Origin: Corynebacterium minutissimum
Lineage (GTDB): Bacteria; Actinomycetota; Actinomycetes; Mycobacteriales; Mycobacteriaceae
Length of the DNA: 42,378 nt
Reading direction: 5' to 3'
Assembly: GCF_000988205.1 (NCBI RefSeq)
Contig: NZ_LAYQ01000028.1
Span: 1 to 42,378 of the forward strand
The translations under genes and the position numbers were made by a program. Below, piece by piece: positions 6,318 to 15,224 of this stretch (positions are counted from its first letter, which is position 1; each line of letters begins with the position of its first letter). The notes beneath the pieces were generated by a model. It had not been told where the DNA came from. It did not search any database and saw only the letters and a program-made list of their open reading frames with translations.

Positions 6318-7820
6318 TTAACCGCGCATGTCACCCTTCTCCATGAAGTTCACCTGGAAGTCAAAGGCGGTCTTCAGATCGTGCGGGGTGTGCTGGAACT
6401 TATTAGCCTTGGCACGCTCGTAGTATTCCTCAAGCAGCGGGCGGTAGTCCGGGTGCGCCACGGCGATAACCTTCTCCACGCGCTCCTTCGGAGCGAGACC
6501 ACGCAGGTCCGCCACACCGTACTCGGTGATGATGACCATGGTGTCGTGCTCGGTGTGGTCGGTGTGGGACACAAACGGCACGATGGCGGAGATTGCGCCG
6601 TCCTTGGCCACCGACGGGGAGACGAAGGTGGAGATGTAAGCGTTACGGGTGAAGTCACCGGAGCCGCCGGTACCGTTCATGATGCGGGAACCGGAAACGT
6701 TGGTGGAGTTGATGTTGCCGTAAATGTCGCCCTCAATCATGCCGTTGGAGGAGATCAGGCCAACGCGGCGAATAACCTCCGGGTGGTTGGACACCTGCTG
6801 CGGGCGCAGGATGATGTGCTTGGCGTAGCGCTCAGCCTCAGCGTTCATCTTGTCCGCGTACTCCGGGGACAGAGCGAAGGAGGTAGCAGAGGCGACGGTC
6901 ATCTTGCCGGCGTCGATCAGATCGAGCATGCCGTCCTGGATAACCTCGGTATACGCCTGAATGTTTTCAAACTTGGAGTCCAGCAGGCCGGCCATCACAG
7001 CGTTCGGGACGTTACCCACACCGGACTGCATGATGAACTTGTCATACTCAAGGCGGCCGGCAGCGACCTCGCCCTCAAGGAACTCGATGAAGTTCGCAGC
7101 AATCTTCTCGGAGACCTCATCCGGAGCCTTGAACGGTGCGTTGCGGTCCGGAGCGTCGGTCTTAACCACTGCCACGACCTTTTCTTCCGGGATCTCAATG
7201 TAGGTGGTTCCAACGCGGTCGGCCGGCTTGGTGATCGGAATGGGCTGACGGTTCGGCAGCTTCTCAATCCGGTAGATATCGTGCATGCCCTCAAGGTTGA
7301 GGGACTGCCACTCGTTCACCTCGATGATGATCTTGTCGGCGGCCTCAATGTACTCGAGGTTGTTGCCTACGGCCGAGGACGGAACGATGTTTCCGTTCTC
7401 GTCGATACGCACGGCCTCAATAATGGCTACCTGGAAGTCACCGTAGAAGCCCTCCTCTACCTGCTGACCGGAGTGCGAAAGGTGGATGTCCTGGTACAGC
7501 GCGGAGCCGTCGTTGAAGCGGCCACGCAGAACTGGGTCGGAGTTGTACGGGGAGCGGAAGCGGATGGCGTTAGCCTCCGCGAGCACGCCGTCGCAGTCCG
7601 GGGCAGTCGAAGCGCCGGAGAAGACGTCAATCTTGAACTCTTCCCCCGCCTCGTGCGCTGCCTTTGCCTTTTCCGCGATGGCGGTAGGCAGGGCCTTGGG
7701 GTAGCCAGCACCAGTAAAGCCGGAGATTCCCACACGGTCACCGTGATTGACGAACTTAGCTGCCTCGTCAGCGCTCATAACGAGCTTCTCAAACGGCGCG
7801 TATGCAATTCTCTCAGACAT
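6318..7820 (-). CDS. cat: Acetyl-CoA hydrolase / succinyl-CoA:acetate CoA-transferase
   Basis: A 500-aa enzyme of the Cat1/ActA family that moves CoA between carboxylates such as succinate and acetate, linking acetate use to the TCA cycle in the cytoplasm. N-terminal VGISGFTGAGYPKALP and the glycine-rich NGTGGSGDFTRNA are CoA-binding blocks; the active-site Glu is expected in IITEYGVADLRG (near residue 435). The length is typical. ATG 7820 has a strong AAGGAGG. The C. glutamicum equivalent next to the tRNAs and dus is actA. Its upstream region holds one GCCCCA (7920-7925) that fits a RamA half-site, weak evidence for control by the nearby ramA. A terminator follows. Confidence 0.93.
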   Translation of the reverse strand: MSERIAYAPFEKLVMSADEAAKFVNHGDRVGISGFTGAGYPKALPTAIAEKAKAAHEAGEEFKIDVFSGASTAPDCDGVLAEANAIRFRSPYNSDPVLRGRFNDGSALYQDIHLSHSGQQVEEGFYGDFQVAIIEAVRIDENGNIVPSSAVGNNLEYIEAADKIIIEVNEWQSLNLEGMHDIYRIEKLPNRQPIPITKPADRVGTTYIEIPEEKVVAVVKTDAPDRNAPFKAPDEVSEKIAANFIEFLEGEVAAGRLEYDKFIMQSGVGNVPNAVMAGLLDSKFENIQAYTEVIQDGMLDLIDAGKMTVASATSFALSPEYADKMNAEAERYAKHIILRPQQVSNHPEVIRRVGLISSNGMIEGDIYGNINSTNVSGSRIMNGTGGSGDFTRNAYISTFVSPSVAKDGAISAIVPFVSHTDHTEHDTMVIITEYGVADLRGLAPKERVEKVIAVAHPDYRPLLEEYYERAKANKFQHTPHDLKTAFDFQVNFMEKGDMRG

Positions 7821-7997
7821 GAGTCCTCCTTTTATGTGCAGAAAAGACCTAGGTTACGGTCCTTTCCTATTAGTTACATGCACCACACTAGCGAATCGGT
7901 GGCGAATTTACCGCACTCTGCCCCAAACCGTGTGCACCCTTCACTTTTTTTCATCAGAATTTGCCACCCTAGGCTTGTTCCGCGCACAATTGGCGGC

Positions 7998-9143
7998 GTG
8001 ACTCTTGCTATCGGAAACATCCAGCTCAACTCCCCCGTTGTCCTCGCCCCTATGGCGGGCGTGACCAACGTGGCCTTTCGCGTGCTGTGCCGCGAGCAAG
8101 AGATAGCGAAGACCGGAACCGTCTCCGGCCTCTACGTGTGTGAAATGGTCACCGCACGCGCCCTCGTTGAGCGCAACCCAAAGACCTTGCACATGACCAC
8201 GTTTGCCCCCGAAGAACAGCCGCGCTCACTGCAGCTGTACACCGTCGATCCGGAGTACACGTACAAGGCGGCCAAGATGATCGTGGATGAGAACCTCGCA
8301 GACCACATCGACATGAACTTCGGCTGCCCGGTTCCCAAGGTCACGCGCCGCGGCGGTGGTTCTGCCCTGCCCTATAAGCGCCGTTTGTTTGGCAACATTG
8401 TCGCTGCGGCCGTCAAAGCGACGGAGGGCACGGACATTCCAGTCACCGTCAAGATGCGCGTCGGCATCGATGACGAGCACAAAACGCACCTCGACGCCGG
8501 CCGGATCGCCGTTGCTGAGGGTGCCGCGGCCGTCGCTCTCCACGGTCGCACGGCGGCGCAACGCTACTCCGGCCACGCCGACTGGGGAGAGATTGCCCGC
8601 CTCAAGGAACACCTAGCGGATACTGGCATTCCCGTCTTGGGTAACGGCGATATCTTCAAGGCAACCGATGCGCACGACATGATGGAACAAACCGGATGTG
8701 ACGGCGTCGTCGTAGGCCGCGGCTGTTTGGGCCGCCCCTGGCTCTTCGCGGAGCTCTCCGCCCACCTGCGGGGTGAGCCGGTGCCGCCGGAGCCCACTTT
8801 GGGGGAAGTCACGCAGATTATGATTCGCCACGCCGAACTGCTGACACAGCACGAAGGCGAGCGCCAGGCCAGCCGCGATATTCGCAAGCACATTGGGTGG
8901 TACCTCCGAGGCTTTCCGGTGGGCGGCCAGGTGCGCGCTGGCCTTTCTCGCGTCAATTCCTTGGAGGATCTGCGCGAACTGCTGGCGCCGTGGGCGGACT
9001 CGCCCGCGCTTGCCGACGACGCCGATGGCGCCCGCGGCCGCCAGGGTTCACCCGCCAAGGTGGTCCTGCCCGAAGGGTGGCTCGATGATCCGGAGGATGC
9101 CACGGTTCCGGAAGGCGCGGAGATCATGCACTCCGGAGGCTAG
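7998..9143 (+). CDS. dus: tRNA-dihydrouridine synthase (Dus)
   Basis: A 381-aa FMN-dependent TIM-barrel enzyme that reduces uridines in the tRNA D-loop. Seen are VVLAPMAGVTNVAFR at the N terminus, the catalytic Cys110 in DMNFGCPVPKVTRRGGG, HGRTAAQRYSG, and GNGDI...GCDGVVVGRG for FMN phosphate binding, in the order of the DusB family. I placed the start at GTG 7998 (VTLAIGNIQLN); the frame is open far upstream, but that part is antisense to the CoA-transferase gene and has no homology. No strong ribosome-binding site is visible. The acidic C-terminal tail (DSPALADDADGA onward) is longer than usual. Confidence 0.93.
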   Translation: MTLAIGNIQLNSPVVLAPMAGVTNVAFRVLCREQEIAKTGTVSGLYVCEMVTARALVERNPKTLHMTTFAPEEQPRSLQLYTVDPEYTYKAAKMIVDENLADHIDMNFGCPVPKVTRRGGGSALPYKRRLFGNIVAAAVKATEGTDIPVTVKMRVGIDDEHKTHLDAGRIAVAEGAAAVALHGRTAAQRYSGHADWGEIARLKEHLADTGIPVLGNGDIFKATDAHDMMEQTGCDGVVVGRGCLGRPWLFAELSAHLRGEPVPPEPTLGEVTQIMIRHAELLTQHEGERQASRDIRKHIGWYLRGFPVGGQVRAGLSRVNSLEDLRELLAPWADSPALADDADGARGRQGSPAKVVLPEGWLDDPEDATVPEGAEIMHSGG

Positions 9144-9198
9144 GAGCAGAACCTGCCTTGATCGTGTTGCCCGACAGGCACTAGACCAATAGTTGGGC

Positions 9199-9204
9199 TA
9201 AAGT
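9199..9204 (+). promoter_or_regulatory. -10 box placing phoU as a leaderless gene
   Basis: TAAAGT at 9199-9204 fits the corynebacterial -10 consensus (TANANT-like) and lies 7 nt before ATG 9212, so transcription would start at or next to the start codon. No Shine-Dalgarno is present. Leaderless mRNAs are common in corynebacteria; the call here is inference. Confidence 0.45.
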
Positions 9205-9211
9205 ACGTGGC

Positions 9212-9939
9212 ATGCGCGCAGCTTACCGTGAACAGTTGGATAACTTTGCCCATGATCTGATCATCATGAGCACGACCGTCCATAGGTTGATGACTCTTGC
9301 TCCCAGGCATTAATCGAGGCTTCCCTGCAACCAGCTGAGGAGGCCGTGTCGCTGCGCGATGAACTGGATGAGGTCCGCACGCGCTGTGAAGACCGTGCGG
9401 TGTCCCTTCTGGCCTTGGAGAACCCCATGGCCAAGGACTTACGCCAAGTGATCTCCTCCATCTATATTGTGGAAGATTTCTACCGCATGGGCCGCCTATC
9501 CCAGCACATTGCAACGAGCGCGCGTCGCCGCCACCCAGAGCCGGTTGTACCGGCAGAAATCATGGGCTATTTCGAGGAGTACACCCGCCTCGTCCTCGAC
9601 ATGTCTGCAGGGCTCAAAGACATCCTCATCACCCGCGATCCGGAGCTCGCGCTGCGCCTGACCGAAGATGACGATGCCGTGGATGACATCAACCATCACC
9701 TGCTGCGCATGCTGACCCAGCGGGAGTGGAAGGGAACGGTGCGCCAAGCCGTGGAGACTTCGCAGCTGTCACGCTACTACGAGCGATTCGCAGATCATTG
9801 TGCCGCCGCTGCCGGGCGCATCATCTACCTGGCCACGGGCTTGGACCCGGATCGCTATATGCGCAAGCGCGACCAGGAGCAGCGCGACGCCGAGATGGAA
9901 GCCCGCATGGCGGAGCTCGAGCGCCAATTCCGCAACTAG
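9212..9939 (+). pseudogene. phoU: Phosphate-uptake regulator PhoU, frameshifted
   Basis: PhoU is a helical-bundle metal-binding protein that couples the Pst transporter to the phosphate two-component system. The N-terminal 30 residues (MRAAYREQLDNFAHDLII) are in one frame and run into a stop at about 9312. The rest (SLRDELDEVRTRCEDRAVSL onward, including NPMAKDLRQVISSIYIVEDF and DDDAVDDINHHLLRML) is in another frame. One missing base in CTTGCTCCCAG (9289-9299) restores the family sequence; total length is one short of a multiple of three. Restored size is about 242 aa, normal. It faces the pst operon tail-to-tail, the usual corynebacterial arrangement. Sequence error is the likely cause. Confidence 0.87.
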
Positions 9940-9988
9940 GCAGGCGTGTGGGCGTGGGTGATCCACCCGGCTCGATCCGAAGCACAAG

Positions 9989-10040
9989 AAAGCCGGCGCC
10001 TCTCCTAGACCTTAAACAGGTGAGAGAGGGCGCCGGCTTT
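9989..10040. terminator. Bidirectional terminator, phoU / pstB
   Basis: AAAGCCGGCGCC (9989-10000) pairs with GGCGCCGGCTTT (10029-10040), extended by CTCTC/GAGAG, in the gap between the convergent phoU and pstB genes. T/A tracts flank both sides. Confidence 0.8.
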
Positions 10041-10055
10041 GGGCACTAGTGGCAT

Positions 10056-10829
10056 TTAGCCGAAGCGGCCAGAGATGTAATCCTCGGTGTCCTTCTTGGA
10101 CGGGTTTTCGAAGATCTTGGTGGTGTCATCGAACTCGACGAGGTGGCCCGGCTTGCCGGTGGCCTCTAGAGAGAAGAAACCAGTCTTATCGGACACGCGG
10201 GCTGCCTGCTGCATGTTGTGGGTCACGATAACGATGGTGAAGTTTTCCTTCAGCTCGTGGATGAGGTCCTCAACAGCCAGGGTGGAAATCGGGTCCAGCG
10301 CCGAGCACGGCTCATCCATGAGGAGAACCTCCGGCTCCACGGCAATCGCACGGGCGATGCACAGGCGCTGCTGCTGACCACCAGACAGGCCGCCGCCCGG
10401 CTTATCCAGGCGGTCCTTCACCTCGTCCCAGAGGTTAGCGCCGCGCAGGGACTTCTCGGCGACTTCCTTGAGCTTCTTCTTGTTCTTCTCACCGGACAGC
10501 TTCAGGCCGGCGACAACGTTGTCCTCGATGGACATGGTCGGGAACGGGTTGGCCTTCTGGAATACCATGCCGATGGTGTTGCGGACGGACACCGGGTCAA
10601 CCTTGGAGCCGTAGATGTTCTGTCCATCCAAGAGGATCTCACCCTTGACGTAGGCGCCGGGGATGACCTCGTGCATACGGTTGAGGGTGCGCAGAACGGT
10701 GGACTTACCGCAGCCGGAGGGGCCGATGAAGGCGGTGACGGCCTTCGCCGGAATTTGCATGTTGACATTCTGTACGGCGTGGAAGTCACCGTAGTAGATG
10801 TTCACGTCGTTGAGCTCAAGCTTGGACAT
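10056..10829 (-). CDS. pstB: Phosphate ABC transporter ATP-binding protein PstB
   Basis: A 257-aa ATPase of the high-affinity phosphate importer, on the cytoplasmic face of the membrane. Walker A is GPSGCGKST (36-44), the signature LSGGQQQRL and Walker [14 protein letters not shown] follow, then the switch His in [19 protein letters not shown] 10829 ([16 protein letters not shown]) is preceded by AGGAGC; the frame is open further upstream but without homology. It is the last gene of the pstSCAB operon, 41 nt after pstA. Confidence 0.96.
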   Translation of the reverse strand: MSKLELNDVNIYYGDFHAVQNVNMQIPAKAVTAFIGPSGCGKSTVLRTLNRMHEVIPGAYVKGEILLDGQNIYGSKVDPVSVRNTIGMVFQKANPFPTMSIEDNVVAGLKLSGEKNKKKLKEVAEKSLRGANLWDEVKDRLDKPGGGLSGGQQQRLCIARAIAVEPEVLLMDEPCSALDPISTLAVEDLIHELKENFTIVIVTHNMQQAARVSDKTGFFSLEATGKPGHLVEFDDTTKIFENPSKKDTEDYISGRFG

Positions 10830-10870
10830 GAGTAGTGCTCCTATTGGGGGTAGGTGGAAAGTGAATACGG

Positions 10871-11788
10871 TTACTTCTTGACGGAGAACTTCGCCGAAAC
10901 GATGCGCGCGCCGATATTGAGAATCGCGATGAGGACAACCAACGTGAGGGCGGCGCCCCACAGCTTGTCCAAGACAGCCGGATCAGCACCGGACTTGTAC
11001 ATATCCAGCATCATCAGCGGCAGCGAGGACTGCGCGCCCTTGAGCGCATCCCAGTTGATGGAGGACGTAGAGCCCACCAACACCAGCACCGGCGCGGACT
11101 CACCCATGATGCGGGCCACGGCGAGCATGATGCCGGTGACGATGCCGGAAAGAGCGGTCGGCAGAACAATGCGGGCGATGGTCTTCCACTTCGGTACACC
11201 TAGGGCATAGGAAGCCTCACGTAGGTCCATGGGGACCACACGGAGCATCTCCTCAGTATTGCGAACCACAATTGGAATCATCAGGAGTACCAAGGACAGC
11301 GCCACGGCCATACCGGAGCGCTTGAAGCCGAACAGCGTAATCCACATGGCGAAGATGAACAGTGCGGCCACGATGGAGGGCACACCGGACAGAATGTCCA
11401 CCATGAAGGTGGTGAGGCGGCTCAGGGGGCCACCGCGGGAGTACTCCACAAGGTAAATCGCGGTAAAGATACCAATCGGAACCGAAATAACGGTCGCGAT
11501 GATGGTCTGAACGAACGTACCGATGATGGCGTGCAGTGCACCACCGCCGGCTTCAGTATCCAAGATGCCGCGCTGGGATTCGGTCCACCACTCGGGGCTC
11601 AGGACAGCCCCGGAACCGCGAACAATGAGCTCGAAGAGGACCCACAGCAGCGGAATCATGGCGATGATCATCGTCGCCCACACGAGAGCGGTGGCGATGT
11701 TGTTGGTGGTCTTACGGCTCGAGGAAATATCCAGGAAGGTCGGGCCGGAAGAAGCCGGGACAGAGTTAGAGGTTGTAGTCGTAGTCAT
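10871..11788 (-). CDS. pstA: Phosphate ABC transporter permease PstA
   Basis: A 305-aa inner-membrane permease that forms the phosphate channel with PstC. About six hydrophobic helices are visible, starting with [20 protein letters not shown]. The coupling-loop EAA-type region is [20 protein letters not shown], which contacts PstB. ATG 11788 is 13 nt after the pstC stop, so translation is likely coupled. Confidence 0.95.
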   Translation of the reverse strand: MTTTTTSNSVPASSGPTFLDISSSRKTTNNIATALVWATMIIAMIPLLWVLFELIVRGSGAVLSPEWWTESQRGILDTEAGGGALHAIIGTFVQTIIATVISVPIGIFTAIYLVEYSRGGPLSRLTTFMVDILSGVPSIVAALFIFAMWITLFGFKRSGMAVALSLVLLMIPIVVRNTEEMLRVVPMDLREASYALGVPKWKTIARIVLPTALSGIVTGIMLAVARIMGESAPVLVLVGSTSSINWDALKGAQSSLPLMMLDMYKSGADPAVLDKLWGAALTLVVLIAILNIGARIVSAKFSVKK

Positions 11789-11801
11789 CTCTGTTCCCTC
11801 C

Positions 11802-12851
11802 TTACTTGCTCTTCACGATGGAACGGGCAATTGCGTTGACCACGAAGGTCAGAAGGAACAGCATGAGGCCTGCAGCGATGTAGGCGCCGGCACGCATCTC
11901 ATTACCGAACTCCGCGGCCGCCAAGGCGATGGCGGTGGCGAAGGTGGTACCGCCATCGAACAGCGAGAAGCGGAAGTCCACCAATGGGGAGACAACCATG
12001 TACAGCGCCATGGTCTCACCCAGCGCGCGGCCCAGGCCCAGCATCGAGCCGGCAATGTAGCCGGACATACCGAAGGGAAGGACCGTCATGCGAATAACTT
12101 CCCAGCGGGTGGCGCCGAGTGCCAAGGCAGACTCGATCTGGCCCGGAGGGGTCTGCACGAAGACCTCGCGGGCGGTAGCGGCGATAATCGGCAGGATCAT
12201 CACTGCCAGCACGATGCCACCGGTGAGGACGTTGCGGCCCGTCGCAAAGTGCGGGGAGTTGTCATAGACCTTGAACAGGAAGAAGCCACCTGCCCAGGAG
12301 TGCAGCCACGTGTAGAAGCCGGACAATGCGGGGCCGAGAACCTGCCAGCCCCACAGGCCGTACACGATGGACGGCACGGCAGCGAGCATGTCGACGAGGA
12401 AGCCCAGCGGCTTCACCAGCTTGGCCGGTGCGTAGTTGGACAAGAAGATAGCAATACCGAGTGCCACCGGCATCGCGATGATGAGAGCCACGATGGAAAT
12501 CAGCACGGTGTGGCCGAACATGGTGGGAATACCGAACTTCATTGCGTCGGTATCATTGGTTTCCCAACGCTCGCCGTAGGTGAAGAAACCTACGATGCCG
12601 CCCTCATTGACGGCAAGCGAGGGAACCGCTTGCCACACAAGGAAGACTGCGATGGCAGCGATCATCACCGTGATCAGCGTGGCGGACGCAGTGGACAGGA
12701 ATTCAAAGACACGATCGCCCGGGCGCTTGACGCCCGTCTTAACGGCTGGGGTAGGGGCAGCGCCTGCGTCGGATGCATGCACGCTAGGACGAATCGCCGA
12801 AACGGCATCCTCCCTCGCGGATGACGCTGTGGTGAGATTATTGTCTGCCAT
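11802..12851 (-). CDS. pstC: Phosphate ABC transporter permease PstC
   Basis: A 349-aa inner-membrane permease partner of PstA. After a ~45-residue polar N-terminal tail come about six hydrophobic helices, with the extracytoplasmic GFFTYGERWETND segment after the first, typical of PstC. The EAA-type loop is IESALALGATRWEVIRMTVL. It is separated from pstS by 143 bp holding a strong hairpin, so pstC-A-B are expected at lower level than pstS. Confidence 0.95.
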   Translation of the reverse strand: MADNNLTTASSAREDAVSAIRPSVHASDAGAAPTPAVKTGVKRPGDRVFEFLSTASATLITVMIAAIAVFLVWQAVPSLAVNEGGIVGFFTYGERWETNDTDAMKFGIPTMFGHTVLISIVALIIAMPVALGIAIFLSNYAPAKLVKPLGFLVDMLAAVPSIVYGLWGWQVLGPALSGFYTWLHSWAGGFFLFKVYDNSPHFATGRNVLTGGIVLAVMILPIIAATAREVFVQTPPGQIESALALGATRWEVIRMTVLPFGMSGYIAGSMLGLGRALGETMALYMVVSPLVDFRFSLFDGGTTFATAIALAAAEFGNEMRAGAYIAAGLMLFLLTFVVNAIARSIVKSK

Positions 12852-12903
12852 GAGACTAGGGAATCCTTTTCAACGGGATCAATAAAAAATGCGGGACACG
12901 CTA

Positions 12904-12942
12904 CCGCCCCCAAAGCGCTCGTTAACGGCGGATTGGGGGCGG
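12904..12942 (-). terminator. Intercistronic hairpin between pstS and pstC
   Basis: CCGCCCCCA (12904-12912) pairs with TGGGGGCGG (12934-12942) to give a very GC-rich stem. On the minus strand it follows pstS and is followed, after a short gap, by ATTTTTTATT. It may partly terminate or stabilise the pstS message, allowing more binding protein than permease. Confidence 0.6.
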
Positions 12943-12994
12943 AAGTGTGTATGTAAACGGCAACTACGGCACTAAGGCCCGCAGTTAACTGCGC

Positions 12995-14104
12995 TTACTG
13001 GATAGCGTCGACAGCTGCCTTCAGGCGCTCGAGGTGGTCACCAGCAACCGGGATGAAGCCAGCGTTCTCCAGCTCGTCATTCTGGTTGTCCAGAACGGTG
13101 TTGAAGAATGCCTTCACCAGAGCGGAGGTTTCCTCATCGTAGCCAGCAGAGCAGACGATGTTGTAAGTGGTCAGGATGAGCGGGTAGGCGCCCTCGTCGT
13201 TGGAAGCAAAGAGCTTGTCGGAGTCAACAACCATGTTGTGCTCGGAGCCGGTGTCCTTGAAAGCAAGGTGGTCCAGAGCAACACCGACGGACTCAGCGTT
13301 GAGCTCAACCGGGCCGTTGCCGAAGTCAATCTTAGCAATCTTGACGCCATCGGCTTCCTTCTGGTGAGCGTAGCCAGCTTCAACGTAGGTGATAGCACCC
13401 TCGATGGAAGCGACCTGGTCAGCCACACCGGAGGAACCGTTAGCGCCCTCACCGACAGCATCCGGGAACTGCTTGCCCTCGCTGTCCCAGTTGCCGGTCG
13501 CGGCGGTCAGGAACTTCTGGAAGTTGTCGGAGGTACCGGACTCATCAGAGCGGAAGATAACGGTGATGTTCTTGTCCGGCAGGTCGGTGCCCTCGTTCTC
13601 AGCCTTGATGGCGTCATCATTCCACTTGGTGATCTCGCCCTTGAAAATCTTAGCCAGGGTGTCGGTGGAGAGGTTGACCTCGGTGTCACCCAGGTTGTAG
13701 GCGATGGCAACCGGGCCGATGGTGGTCGGCAGGTGCCATGCATCGTTGCCGTCGCAACGCTCCTTAGCAGCCTCAACCTCACCCTTGTCCTCCTTCAGGG
13801 CGGAGTCGGAACCAGCGAAGTCAACGGTGCCACCGTTGAAGGCCTTCACACCAGCGCCGGAACCGGAGGAGGTGTAGGAGAAGTTAGCATCCGGGTACTC
13901 GTTCAGGAAGGCCTTCTCGAAGACGGACATTGCGGACTTCTGGGAGGAAGCGCCCTCACCAGAGAGGTCACCGGAGACCTCTACGGAGTCGGAGCCGCCA
14001 TCGGCGGAATCAGACTCGTTGGACTCGGAGCAGGCAACGAGAGCGGTGGAGGTGGCGGCGACGATGCCGAAGATAGCGGCAGTGCGCTTGAAGTTGCGAA
14101 TCAC
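12995..14104 (-). CDS. pstS: Phosphate-binding lipoprotein PstS
   Basis: A 369-aa solute-binding protein that captures phosphate outside the membrane and delivers it to PstC/PstA. It has a lipoprotein signal peptide with lipobox LVAC (lipidated Cys25), followed by a Ser/Asp-rich linker (25-45). Ligand-binding blocks seen are GEGASSQKSAM, SYTSSGSGAGVKAF, DFAGSDSAL and VIFRSDESGTSDNFQKFL, all characteristic of PstS. It is the first gene of the pst operon, with a Pho-box-like direct repeat upstream, so phosphate-starvation induction is expected. Confidence 0.96.
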   Translation of the reverse strand: MIRNFKRTAAIFGIVAATSTALVACSESNESDSADGGSDSVEVSGDLSGEGASSQKSAMSVFEKAFLNEYPDANFSYTSSGSGAGVKAFNGGTVDFAGSDSALKEDKGEVEAAKERCDGNDAWHLPTTIGPVAIAYNLGDTEVNLSTDTLAKIFKGEITKWNDDAIKAENEGTDLPDKNITVIFRSDESGTSDNFQKFLTAATGNWDSEGKQFPDAVGEGANGSSGVADQVASIEGAITYVEAGYAHQKEADGVKIAKIDFGNGPVELNAESVGVALDHLAFKDTGSEHNMVVDSDKLFASNDEGAYPLILTTYNIVCSAGYDEETSALVKAFFNTVLDNQNDELENAGFIPVAGDHLERLKAAVDAIQ

Positions 14105-14202
14105 GGGGAACCTTTCCGGTACGGATACAAGAGAATGATTTTTCGAGGAAATCGCCCCCTACCCTCTCCAAAGGCAAGCGCGATTAACTCACGGGAAGTA
14201 AA

Positions 14203-14256
14203 GCTATATGCGGAGGGTTAACCCCACAGGGATCAAGAGGTGAACAATCGGTTAAC
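14203..14256 (-). promoter_or_regulatory. pstS promoter region with Pho-box-like direct repeats
   Basis: On the minus strand GTTAACC (14250-14256) and GTTCACC (14239-14245) lie exactly 11 bp apart, matching the actinobacterial PHO-box (repeated GTTCACC units, 11-nt period). A third GTTAACC occurs at 14216-14222. A -10-like TATAGC is at 14203-14208. Binding by the PhoR response regulator is inferred from the motif and from pstS being the downstream gene. Confidence 0.65.
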
Positions 14257-14277
14257 TTGTACCAAAAGGCGGTGAGA

Positions 14278-15191
14278 CTAGTCACTTTTCGCCCAGACGC
14301 AGTGCTCCTCCGCAGTACCAAAGCCGAGCTTCTCATAGGCCTTTACTGCCGGCTCATTGTCCGCCTCGACGTACAAGATGACCTTGTCCGCTCCTTTAGC
14401 GACCATGCGCTGCAAGCCAGCGGTGAGCAACGGGCCGCCGAGCCCGCGCCCGCGATAGTCCTCGCTCAGCCCCACAACATAGACCTCACCGAAGGCTGGG
14501 ATGTCCTCCTCATGCCATTTCAGCCAGTGAAAGCCGGCCATGGTTGGGGCACTGTGCTCACCACCGTGCGAATCCCACAGGAAGAGCACGTCGGCCGGAT
14601 CGAACCATTCGGCTTCCATCCCGCGGTGTAAACGCTCCAGGTCCCACCCACCTTGCTCTGGATGCCAGGAAAAAGCCTCGTTATTGGCTCGTAGCCACTC
14701 CGCCTCGACGTACTCGCGCCCGAAACGCTCGACCGACTCCGTGTACGTGCAGATCTCTAGGCCTTCAACCTTTGCGGACGCTTCCTCCGCCGCGCGTAGG
14801 TCCCGTCCCTCAATAGCCATGACGAGCAGGCGCCTGACGACGTTCATCCCGTTGCGCTTCGCCAGCGCCTGGGCGGCCGGGAGGTTGCCATGAGCCAGAT
14901 CTGGGGGGAGGTTGGGAGGGCGTCGACAAGCGCCTGCCCCACCCCGCGCCCGCGGTGTTCGACGTCGACGACGAGCTCTACCGTCTGCCCTTCGACGGCA
15001 GCCACACCTGTTATCTCACCGTCTTCGAGTGCGAGCAGGTGGCGGTGCCCAAGGCGACCATCTCGCAGGCCGACCACAAACTGCTCGGAGAACGGCGCAT
15101 AACCATCGTGCGTTTCGGCGCGTGTGGCCAGCTCCTCCACGCGCTGTGCCAAATCCGGATTCTGCGGCAGGGTAAGGGTCTCAATATTCAT
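14278..15191 (-). pseudogene. mshD: Mycothiol synthase MshD, frameshifted
   Basis: MshD acetylates Cys-GlcN-Ins with acetyl-CoA, the last step of mycothiol synthesis. The gene has two GNAT domains: the first (MNIETLTLPQNPDLAQRVEE to TSPQIW) in one frame, the second (RNGMNVVRRLLVMAIEG, then GEVYVVGLSEDYRGRGLGGP and LYVEADNEPAVKAYEKLGF) in another. A single missing base at the TGGCTCATGG junction (plus strand about 14889-14898; TGGGCTCATGG expected) rejoins them into AHGNLPAAQALAKRNG, the normal linker. Total length is one short of a multiple of three; restored size about 304 aa, normal. Mycothiol is the main thiol of these bacteria, so a real null is less likely than sequence error. Start ATG 15189-15191. 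Confidence 0.88.
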
Positions 15192-15224
15192 GTTTCCCAG
15201 CTTACGTGCGGTAGAAATAGAAGG

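Noticed and set aside
6249..7997. Plus-strand open frame continuous with dus, running antisense through the CoA-transferase gene
   Set aside because: No homology or start signal before GTG 7998; it mirrors a conserved minus-strand gene and is a GC-rich shadow.
11523..14221. Long plus-strand frames opposite pstC and pstS
   Set aside because: Antisense to intact, well-recognised transporter genes; no family resemblance.
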